Positions 8,053-13,843 of a stretch of 33,020 bases of DNA are shown piece after piece. Position numbers and translations under genes: made by a program. Source of the stretch: Candidatus Altarchaeota archaeon (GTDB lineage Archaea; Altiarchaeota; Altiarchaeia; IMC4; QMZM01); contig JAHIKS010000142.1 in assembly GCA_018897475.1 (NCBI GenBank), positions 1-33,020 on the forward strand, read 5' to 3'. Under the pieces are notes generated by a model. It did not search any database, was not told the origin of the DNA, and saw only the letters and a list, made by a program, of their open reading frames with translations. Every line of letters starts with the position of its first letter. The stretch's first letter is position 1.

Positions 8053-8209
8053 TGTTAAATTCAAGAACAAGGAGGAGGCGCAGGAGATACTTGAGCCTAT
8101 CAGGTACTCAAATGTTCACACACAGAAGCCCGTTACAGAAGACGAATTACTTTTCATAGCTAAATATCCCAAGCAGGCTAAGAAGATTATGACAGTACAA
8201 CCGCCGTAA
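8042..8209 (+). pseudogene. Coding-like fragment without start codon
   Basis: An open frame of 55 codons, from just after an in-frame TAA to a TAA at 8207-8209, reads LPYDVKFKNKEEAQEILEPI, then RYSNVHTQKPVTEDELLFIA and a basic tail ending in MTVQPP. Composition and codon pattern look like real protein, but there is no usable start near its beginning (the first ATG is at 8189). It overlaps the end of the 130-aa ORF in another phase. It is best read as the 3' remnant of a gene broken by deletion or frameshift. The family is not recognised. Confidence 0.4.
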
Positions 8210-8231
8210 TGTAGACTAAGAAAGAGTAAAA

Positions 8232-9365
8232 ATGGATTTGAAATTCGCAAGCAGGATGTTGAATGTGAAGCCTTCAGCAACATTTAAATATAATGCTCTG
8301 GCTAAAAAACCAGGCGTAATAAATTTAACAATAGGTCGACCAGACTTTGACACACCTCAAGTGATCAAGAATGCTGCTAAGAAAGCATTAGATGGGGGGA
8401 AAGTACACTATACGCCAACAAAAGGTATACCTGAGCTAAGGGAGCAGATTGCCAACAAGCTTGTTAGTGAAAACGGCATCAATGGTTTGGATGCTGATGA
8501 TGTCATACTCAGTGGTGGCGGAAAACAAATCCTGTATGAGGCATTGCAGGCGTTAATCGGTCCAGGAGATACTGTGGCATTGCAAAACCCCTGCTGGGTT
8601 AGCTATGAACCAATGGCGTATCTAGCCGGCGGTGAAGTCGACTGGTTTCCCCTTAAGCCAGAAAAGGGGTTCATACCAGGCACGGAATACATGAACCGTT
8701 TTGAAAAAACAAGTGCGAAGGTACTGATACTCAATTCCCCGAGCAACCCAACCGGTGCGGTAATCTCCAAGAAGCTTATCCGAGAGATAATGGATATCTG
8801 TTTGAGAAAAAATATTTTCGTGATATCAGACGAAGTGTACGAACGTTTCGTATACGATGGCAAGTTCTACAGTCCTGCTAGAGACTATGAAAACGTTTTA
8901 ACGGTTAACGCCTTCAGCAAGACATACAGTATGACTGGCTGGCGGCTCGGCTACGCAGCCTGCTACAACAGGGAATTAGTGGATAAAATGAATCTAATAC
9001 AAGGGCAGTCGCTGAGCTGCTGCACATCATTCGCCCAGTATGGGGCGCTTACTGCTTTCACGAATGAAGCCCGGAAAGAATCCGACAGAATGGTCTCTGA
9101 ATTTAAGAGGCGTCGTGACTACGTAATGGAACGTATCAGGGAGTTGGATTGTGTATGCGTTAAGCCGTCAGGAGCATTCTATGTTTTCCCATATTTTGGT
9201 GTCGACGACTTGGCATTTAGTGAAAAACTGCTTGAGGCAGGAGTCGGAGTGGTCCCTGGAAGTCCGTTTGGTTCATGCGGTAAAGGGTGTGTTAGAATAA
9301 GCTACGGTAGTGCTAACGTTGAATTGCTTTCTCAAGCCTTTGACAGGATAGAGGATGCAATGTGA
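8232..9365 (+). CDS. aspC: Aspartate aminotransferase-like (class I/II, PLP-dependent)
   Basis: The 377-residue protein is a fold-type I aminotransferase of the thermophile/archaeal AspAT (Ib) kind. The cofactor-binding SGGGKQ (94-99), NSPSNPTG (168-175, Asn172), SDEVYERF (Asp200, Tyr203), Schiff-base Lys230 in NAFSKTYSMTGWRLGY and the carboxylate-binding Arg in CVRISYG near the C-terminus are all present. It should move amino groups between aspartate (or another amino acid) and 2-oxoglutarate, linking to oxaloacetate and 2-oxoglutarate made by the upstream genes. Substrate choice within class I/II enzymes cannot be fixed from sequence alone. It stands alone on the plus strand and is followed by a hairpin at 9428-9451. 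Confidence 0.9.
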   Translation: MDLKFASRMLNVKPSATFKYNALAKKPGVINLTIGRPDFDTPQVIKNAAKKALDGGKVHYTPTKGIPELREQIANKLVSENGINGLDADDVILSGGGKQILYEALQALIGPGDTVALQNPCWVSYEPMAYLAGGEVDWFPLKPEKGFIPGTEYMNRFEKTSAKVLILNSPSNPTGAVISKKLIREIMDICLRKNIFVISDEVYERFVYDGKFYSPARDYENVLTVNAFSKTYSMTGWRLGYAACYNRELVDKMNLIQGQSLSCCTSFAQYGALTAFTNEARKESDRMVSEFKRRRDYVMERIRELDCVCVKPSGAFYVFPYFGVDDLAFSEKLLEAGVGVVPGSPFGSCGKGCVRISYGSANVELLSQAFDRIEDAM

Positions 9366-9427
9366 GAACTCTGAAATAAATAAGGATGGATGGAAATGGT
9401 AAAAAATCGGCTCTGTAGAAAACCGCT

Positions 9428-9451
9428 TTGTTGAATAATTCGATTCAACAA
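9428..9451. terminator. Hairpin between convergent aspC and purP operon
   Basis: A perfect 9-bp inverted repeat, TTGTTGAAT (9428-9436) and ATTCAACAA (9443-9451), encloses a 6-nt loop. It lies between convergent units and is flanked by AT-rich sequence; on the minus strand a run of six T follows about 25 bases further on. A shared bidirectional terminator is the simplest reading. It could also mark a deletion junction, since a truncated ATPase-like ORF ends just beside it. Confidence 0.45.
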
Positions 9452-9466
9452 TAATTATTAAGCTCT

Positions 9467-9565
9467 TTAGTCTATTATCTCAGCATCATTGAGCCCAGAT
9501 TCTTTACTATTCAGTTTTCTGAATACATCCGCGATATCGAGAGAATGCCAATTATCGTCATTCAT
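9467..9565 (-). pseudogene. P-type cation ATPase N-terminal stub (32 aa), ATGA-coupled to purP
   Basis: The minus strand holds ATG-initiated MNDDNWHSLDIADVFRKLNS followed by KESGLNDAEIID and a stop. The pattern WHSL..(A/E)DV...L.S..GL...E is the start of the Cation_ATPase_N domain of P-type (Ca2+/H+-type) ATPases, normally followed by more than 800 residues. Here the frame stops after 32 codons and nothing ATPase-like continues in other frames. The ATG overlaps the purP stop as ATGA, so it is placed for translation as the last gene of the purP operon. Most likely it is the remnant of a deleted transporter gene. A functional micropeptide is less likely. Confidence 0.5.
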
Positions 9566-10620
9566 AGTACTATTCTAGTTAGATTCTCCTTCCCGGCATC
9601 CTTTATCTCCCTCGCAATCCTCCTGCCGGTGCTCATTGGTTCATCGTAGAGTAGCTGTGAATATTGCGAGCCCTGCATGTAGAGGTTCGTCCCGGCGACA
9701 ATCCTCGCAGATATCTCAAATACGATGAACTCCAGGTTCTCGGTACAGATACTCTCGATGCAGAAAGGCCCGACCATGCCCGGCTTGAACAGGTCCTTTG
9801 ATGCCTTTACCAGGTTCTCGGCTATGTCCATCATCCTGGGAAGGAGAGACTCCCTCGCAACGACGGGTATATTTCCTGCAACGACAAAACTCGGATTGGG
9901 ATGCTCACCAAGGAGGTGGGAGATTCTCGCAACGCCATCTACATTAGTCTCGTACCTTATGTCGATGCCGAGCAGCTCGACCCTGTTCTTCAGGGGCGAG
10001 TAGAAGTAGTGCGGATAAAACCGTGTCCCGATTATGTACTCCTGGATTGTGAAATTCTCCCTATCCTCCAGTTTCATCCCCCTTATATTCTCCTCGAATT
10101 CTACCGCATTTTTGGCCAGGAAGTAATTCCTTCCACCCCTGGCGCCGGGGAATTTTACTATCGAGAGGCAGTCGATATCCTCTGGTCTGTCGAATTCTCT
10201 AGGAACTCTAACCCCTGCCTTTATGAGCCATTCCCTCTCCCTGCCCCGGTCAGACTCCCAGCCCAGAACGGCCCTGTTGCCAAAGACCGGAACCCTCAAT
10301 TTATCCTCTATATTTTTTGCCCCCACATATTCAACGAACGAACCGTGGGGAATGAGAATTACGTTCTTCTCTATTAATTTCTGCTGGAATTCATCATCGA
10401 GGATGTCTATGTACTCCTTGACCGAGAGAATATCATCGGCAATACCAAACCTCCCGTAGAAATCCTCCTTCCCGGGCCTGCAGATAACAAGGGTTCTGAA
10501 GCCCTCATCCTTTGCCCCCTTCATAATCTGCAGGGCGGTATGGCTCCCTATCGTTGCTATGGTAAGCTTCTTTTTGTCATAGCCTTCTAGCACCTTGTGA
10601 ATATCTTCCTTGGAAATCAT
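9562..10620 (-). CDS. purP: PurP: 5-formaminoimidazole-4-carboxamide ribonucleotide synthetase
   Basis: The 352-residue protein matches archaeal PurP, an ATP-grasp-like ligase that makes FAICAR from AICAR, formate and ATP in the penultimate step of IMP synthesis. Recognisable stretches are TIATIGSHTALQIMKGAKDE at the N-terminus, ILIPHGSFVEYVG, PVFGNRAVLGWE, IVKFPGARGGRNYF, the YFYSPLKNRVELLGIDIRYE segment, GMVGPFCIES and EISARIVAGTN near the C-terminus. It begins in an ATGA overlap with the upstream purP paralogue and ends in an ATGA overlap with the ATPase stub. This copy keeps the canonical spacing of those motifs better than the neighbour, so it is the likelier true FAICAR synthetase. Confidence 0.92.
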   Translation of the reverse strand: MISKEDIHKVLEGYDKKKLTIATIGSHTALQIMKGAKDEGFRTLVICRPGKEDFYGRFGIADDILSVKEYIDILDDEFQQKLIEKNVILIPHGSFVEYVGAKNIEDKLRVPVFGNRAVLGWESDRGREREWLIKAGVRVPREFDRPEDIDCLSIVKFPGARGGRNYFLAKNAVEFEENIRGMKLEDRENFTIQEYIIGTRFYPHYFYSPLKNRVELLGIDIRYETNVDGVARISHLLGEHPNPSFVVAGNIPVVARESLLPRMMDIAENLVKASKDLFKPGMVGPFCIESICTENLEFIVFEISARIVAGTNLYMQGSQYSQLLYDEPMSTGRRIAREIKDAGKENLTRIVL

Positions 10621-11744
10621 GTTACAATCTCCTGAACCCGTTCCTCATCAACTGCCTTCTTGAGCTCCATTGCAATTCTCTCCCCGACTGAAATCCCCCT
10701 TCCATGGAGATACTCGGAGTAGGGAGTAAACTTTGTTCCGGGGGAGCCCTGGACCCTGAGGCTTATGTCAAAGACTACTGCAATTTCCTTCGGCGGCCCC
10801 GGAGTAAAGGTGGCCTGCAGGGCAAAGGGACCTATGATGCCCGGGGCGTATTCCTTCTTCGAGACCTTCACAAACTTCTCCCCCAGCTCGAAAATCTGCT
10901 CCAGCAAAGACTCCTTGACAGTGCATGCTATATGTCCAGACTCGACGGTCTTCATATCTATATACTTCATGACCTCAAGCTGCTGCTTCGCCGGAAGCCT
11001 GAGAATCCCGTCCAGGTTGGTCTGCCTTCTCGTGTCTGTGCCCAGCAATTCAAGCCTGTCATCCAGGGGGGAGTAAAAGTAGTTGAAATTTACCTGTGCC
11101 CCGACGACGAATTCCTCTACGACTGCCTTCTTCAGGGCGTCCTCCGTTATGGTCCCTGCAGCAAGCAGTTCATCAGACTTGTTCTGGTACTCTTCAGGGC
11201 TCGAGGCAAAGAAGAACGCCCTCTCATAGGTCCTGTGAGCCTCACTTACCTTGACAAGAACGAGCCTGTCAATATCATCGGGCTTCTTATAAACCCTGGG
11301 GAAGGGAATTCCCGCCTTCTCCATGAGATAGTACTGATTCCTGGGGGCGTCCCTCTCCTCAGCCCTTAGCATTGCCCTTGAGCCAAATAACGGCAGGAGG
11401 AATTCATTCTCAATCTTATCAAAGCCCACATAGACCTCAAAGGAGCGGTGGGGAAGAAAGATGGTATTCCTCTTTTGCAATTCTGTAAGGATTTTATTAT
11501 CTGTAACGTTTGCGAATTTTTCGAGTATTATTGTCTCATCAACCACTCCCAGTCCATCACCGCTCTTATAATACCGTTCATAGGTCTTCTCCCTGCCCTT
11601 CTGGCAGACGACGATATTCCTAAAACCGTGCTCCTTCGCCCCCCTGCATATGTCAAGAGCGGAATGCGAGCCCAGCGCCCCGACTGTGATGTCTTTCAGA
11701 TTATACTTATTCAAGAGCCCGCCTATATCCTCTTGGGAAATCAT
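10617..11744 (-). CDS. PurP paralogue (FAICAR synthetase-like)
   Basis: The frame opens upstream, but the family N-terminus begins at the ATG at 11744 (MISQEDIGGLLNKYNLKDIT), which aligns with the start of the next gene, giving 375 residues. It carries the PurP blocks TVGALGSHSALDICRGAKEH, TIFLPHRSFEVYVG, PLFGSRAMLRAE, NYFYSPLDDRLELLGTDTRR and GIIGPFALQA. The glycine-rich FPGARGGR segment of its neighbour is replaced by KVSEAHRTYERAFFF, which may change substrate handling. Archaea often carry two or three PurP homologues, and one may supply a related formyl-transfer or ligase step. There is no SD; a TATA-like TTATAAAG on the minus strand near 11785 suggests a short leader. Confidence 0.85.
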   Translation of the reverse strand: MISQEDIGGLLNKYNLKDITVGALGSHSALDICRGAKEHGFRNIVVCQKGREKTYERYYKSGDGLGVVDETIILEKFANVTDNKILTELQKRNTIFLPHRSFEVYVGFDKIENEFLLPLFGSRAMLRAEERDAPRNQYYLMEKAGIPFPRVYKKPDDIDRLVLVKVSEAHRTYERAFFFASSPEEYQNKSDELLAAGTITEDALKKAVVEEFVVGAQVNFNYFYSPLDDRLELLGTDTRRQTNLDGILRLPAKQQLEVMKYIDMKTVESGHIACTVKESLLEQIFELGEKFVKVSKKEYAPGIIGPFALQATFTPGPPKEIAVVFDISLRVQGSPGTKFTPYSEYLHGRGISVGERIAMELKKAVDEERVQEIVT

Positions 11745-11825
11745 TTTCGATGATGAAAAGCCACACACTGAGCGGTATGGATTATAAAGATAATGGGACT
11801 GATGCATATATAATGAGAAAATTAG

Positions 11826-11849
11826 ATCCAAGAATAAAAATCCTTGGAT
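11826..11849. terminator. AT-rich hairpin between purP operon and TnpB element
   Basis: ATCCAAG (11826-11832) pairs perfectly with CTTGGAT (11843-11849) around a 10-nt A/T loop. It lies downstream of the TnpB right end on the minus strand and upstream of the purP promoter, so it may stop TnpB readthrough into purP. A T-rich stretch (CTAATTTTC on the minus strand) follows. Evidence is limited to the inverted repeat. Confidence 0.3.
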
Positions 11850-11883
11850 ATTCTGAATTGCGGTTCTACTAATAAATATTTAG

Positions 11884-12020
11884 GTGAGTTACCCACTCGC
11901 TAAAGCGTTTGGGCTTCCTGCTTCCTTGACGAGACATGCCCCATCCATTGGATGGGGTAGGGGTATCATCTCTACAGGCGTTAGTTCGGGTCGCACCGAC
12001 CCTACCTCTTTGAGAGCCTT
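11884..12020 (-). ncRNA. Probable omega RNA (reRNA) at the 3' end of tnpB
   Basis: TnpB nucleases use an RNA made from the 3' end of their own gene and the right end. Here the last part of tnpB and the end encode two clear hairpins: CCCCATCC (11939-11946) with GGATGGGG (11950-11957), and CCCA.CGC (11892-11900) with GCG..TGGG (11905-11913) around a TAAA loop. The scaffold would end at about 11884 and the guide would be copied from about 11864-11883. The 5' boundary is a guess; the mechanism is known for the family, its use here is inferred. Confidence 0.45.
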
Positions 12021-13106
12021 ATTCAGTATGTTTATCGCAGCATTGTGGTCTCTGTCCATTACCAAGCCACAAGCAGGACAGCGGTGAGTTCTAACCCAAA
12101 CCTGCTTATAGACGCGGTTGCCGCATCTGCTGCAATTTTGTGTTGTGTTTTTTGGATATACCTTCACAAGCACCCTACCAGCACCTTCCGCCTTGTAGGA
12201 CAGCATTTGAATGAAGGTTGACCATGAAGAGTCTGCCGTGTTCTTGGCGTTGTAAGAAGATTCCATCATCTTTCTTACTGTTAGATCCTCTACACCTATG
12301 ATATCATGGCTATTTACATAGTAGTGTGATAGTTTATGCAGAAAGTCCCTTCGTTTGTCAGTTATTCTTTCGTGGATTCTTGTAAGTTTGAGCATCTGCT
12401 TCACTCGGTTCCTTGAATCTTTATTTTTTCTTGATAGCTTTCTTTGCTCTCTCTTGAGTTTCTCTTCAAGTTTCAGGAGAATGTGAGGATGTTCTATTCT
12501 TTCCCCATTACTATCTGTCAAATAGTTATCTATGTTCAGGTCCAATCCAATAGCTTTGCCCGTAGTGCCTAACTTTTTTGGTTTAGTTTCTACAGAAAGA
12601 ATAGCAAACCACTTTCCAGAAGGCGTTCTTTTCACAAAAACCTGTTTTATCTTCCCTTCAACCTTCCTATGGGCTCTGATGGGTATCTCACCTATCTTGG
12701 ATAACCAGAGTTTCTGATACCGATTTCCATTATCAATGAGCTTGAAACCACTCTGGTTGTATACGAACGTTTTGAATCTACCCTGCTTCTTGAATCTAAC
12801 CCTTCCAACTTTTCTACCGTTCTTCTTCAGTTTACTAAGTGCCTTTAGGTTGCTATAGAGTTGAAAAAGAACATATTGTCTTGTCTTGGAATGAATATTA
12901 GCATAGTAAGGATTCTCCCTTGCCAACTCTGGGAGCTCGGCTTGCAAATTATAGCGGGACGGAATTTTATCTTTACCTTCCCACTCCCCTAAAAAGTAGT
13001 TGTAGAGACATCTACAACTCTCTAAGGTTTCCAGCAACTTCATTTCCTGAGCCCTGCTTGGATAGAGCCTGAATCGATAGTTTCTATTTACCTTTAATGG
13101 CACCAT
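11889..13106 (-). CDS. tnpB: TnpB, RNA-guided endonuclease of IS200/IS605 type
   Basis: Starting at the ATG at 13106 the protein has 405 residues and opens MVPLKVNRNYRFRLYPSRAQ, the usual TnpB N-terminus; a longer start at 13136 is possible but unneeded. An AAGGGG ribosome site lies before the chosen ATG. The RuvC triad is intact: Asp in GLDLNIDNYLTD (about 189), Glu in IGVEDL (about 273) and Asp in VMDRDHNAAINIL (about 351-353). Between the last two lies the zinc ribbon CSRCG...CPACG. TnpB is known to cut DNA next to a short motif using a guide RNA from the element end, favouring its own retention. All catalytic residues are present, so it should be active. Confidence 0.93.
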   Translation of the reverse strand: MVPLKVNRNYRFRLYPSRAQEMKLLETLESCRCLYNYFLGEWEGKDKIPSRYNLQAELPELARENPYYANIHSKTRQYVLFQLYSNLKALSKLKKNGRKVGRVRFKKQGRFKTFVYNQSGFKLIDNGNRYQKLWLSKIGEIPIRAHRKVEGKIKQVFVKRTPSGKWFAILSVETKPKKLGTTGKAIGLDLNIDNYLTDSNGERIEHPHILLKLEEKLKREQRKLSRKNKDSRNRVKQMLKLTRIHERITDKRRDFLHKLSHYYVNSHDIIGVEDLTVRKMMESSYNAKNTADSSWSTFIQMLSYKAEGAGRVLVKVYPKNTTQNCSRCGNRVYKQVWVRTHRCPACGLVMDRDHNAAINILNKALKEVGSVRPELTPVEMIPLPHPMDGACLVKEAGSPNALASG

Positions 13107-13111
13107 TGTTG

Positions 13112-13321
13112 TTACCCCTTTGTTGTAGAATACCAAAATGCTTGTGCGAGAGCACCGGAAAAGTGATTATGCTCCTCCGTAGCGCCTAACTTTTTGTAGT
13201 GCCTCTCCTCCATTTCAGGCATCAAACAGGATTCAAGATATTCCTGTTCGTACCTATCCAGTTCCTTCTCAGACGGATGATGTCTGAGATAGTTTCCTTC
13301 CAGTTCAGCTTTTGCATCCAT
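13112..13321 (-). CDS. Hypothetical 69-aa protein upstream of tnpB
   Basis: I do not recognise this small protein (MDAKAELEGNYLRHHPSEKE..., ending QAFWYSTTKG). The first two thirds are acidic and probably helical; no membrane segment is seen. It has a textbook Shine-Dalgarno, GGAGGT five bases before the ATG, which is unusual in this window and argues for real translation. Its stop is six bases ahead of the preferred tnpB ATG, and the SD of tnpB lies in its last codons, so the two should be co-translated. It is either an accessory gene of the TnpB element or a host gene whose end was replaced by the insertion. Upstream lies the rod-shaped RNA region, which could be its leader. Confidence 0.6.
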   Translation of the reverse strand: MDAKAELEGNYLRHHPSEKELDRYEQEYLESCLMPEMEERHYKKLGATEEHNHFSGALAQAFWYSTTKG

Positions 13322-13374
13322 TTTTTACCTCCAGAGCAAAGACCACACTAGCCCACACACAAAACAACCAATTA

Positions 13375-13604
13375 GGGTTTTGCCCTATTTAATTTCAAAG
13401 CGGGCGTTCCTGCAAAAGAAAATAACAGGTTCTCGGCCTTGGACATTGAAGGCGAGACACTTATAGGGGTGGATGTGGCTGACTTTCAGTCAGACACACA
13501 CCCGAGCCAAAGGCTCGGTTGTGAGCCCCATAAGGTCTCGCCAAACCGAGAACAGAAACAAATTTTCCTGACATTGGAACGCCCGCAAAATACGGGCAAA
13601 ACCC
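13375..13604 (-). ncRNA. Candidate structured RNA, about 230 nt, long rod ending in two hairpins
   Basis: Successive complementary blocks nest perfectly: 13375-13385 with 13594-13604 (11 bp), 13386-13390 with 13588-13592 (5 bp), 13400-13410 with 13576-13586 (11 bp), 13429-13436 with 13546-13553 (8 bp), 13451-13458 with 13535-13542 (8 bp), 13460-13464 with 13530-13534 (5 bp) and 13466-13469 with 13526-13529 (4 bp). The tip carries hairpins 13479-13493 (6-bp stem) and 13502-13518 (7-bp stem). The stems are GC-rich in an AT-rich gap. The minus strand is favoured by a TATA-like TTTTATAAAA about 20-25 bases upstream and by the 69-aa ORF with strong SD downstream. SRP and RNase P RNA consensus motifs are absent. 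It could be a leader, a free RNA or part of a mobile element. Confidence 0.6.
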
Positions 13605-13616
13605 GCGTGTCAAATA

Positions 13617-13628
13617 TTTTTTATAAAA
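13617..13628 (-). promoter_or_regulatory. TATA-like box for the structured RNA
   Basis: The minus strand reads TTTTATAAAAAA here, with purine-poor flanks. Its centre is roughly 20-27 bases before the 5' base of the outermost RNA stem at 13604, the normal archaeal TATA-to-start distance within a few bases. No comparable box precedes the region on the plus strand. Confidence 0.4.
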
Positions 13629-13685
13629 GAAAAATTCACTACGAGAATCCTACATTTATCTAAATCCTTGCATAAATTAACTATT

Positions 13686-13769
13686 TCTGACTTAGGGGAT
13701 ATTCCCGACCTGAACGAGATCAAGGAGAAGGCAATACGCGGGAGGGAGATTCTCTACGAGAGAATTTAA
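13686..13769 (+). pseudogene. C-terminal coding remnant (nucleotidyltransferase-like)
   Basis: A plus-strand open stretch reads SDLGDIPDLNEIKEKAIRGR then EILYERI and a stop. Its closing pattern (I...A.RG..LYER) resembles the ends of small archaeal nucleotidyltransferase (MNT-type) proteins, but the rest of the domain is missing. The frame stays open back to about 13615 with non-conserved A/T-rich codons. The stub begins shortly after the end of the rod-shaped RNA region, as if an insertion or deletion removed the body of the gene. The identification rests on a short motif only. Confidence 0.3.
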
Positions 13770-13843
13770 CCGATAAATTTTGTAATCGCTATAATATATA
13801 ATTGATTCTCACATTATCTAATAAACAGAAAAAAGGATTAAAA

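Larger units (their letters stand above)
11884..13335 (-). mobile_element. IS200/IS605-type TnpB-only element (left end unresolved)
   Basis: The right end is placed at 11884, where the minus-strand sequence ends GGGTAACTCAC just after the tnpB stop, matching GAGGTAGTTCAC at the end of the second tnpB here. No TnpA (Y1 transposase) is present, so movement would need one in trans. The left end is not identifiable without the empty site. Because tnpB is SD-coupled to the preceding 69-aa ORF, the element may include that ORF and possibly the structured RNA beyond it. Confidence 0.45.

Noticed and set aside
11745..11831. Extended start of the purP paralogue at 11831
   Set aside because: The extra 29 residues cover the promoter region and have no counterpart in the adjacent purP; the ATG at 11744 aligns with the family N-terminus.
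13375..13604. SRP RNA or RNase P RNA
   Set aside because: The Y-shaped fold recalls SRP RNA, and ACAGAAAC recalls RNase P, but the invariant SRP helix-8 loop and the RNase P CR-I sequence are missing and the length is too short for typical archaeal SRP RNA.
13439..13663. 74-codon plus-strand ORF
   Set aside because: Lies across the nested stems of the structured RNA; codon content is dictated by the palindromic stems and no SD is present.
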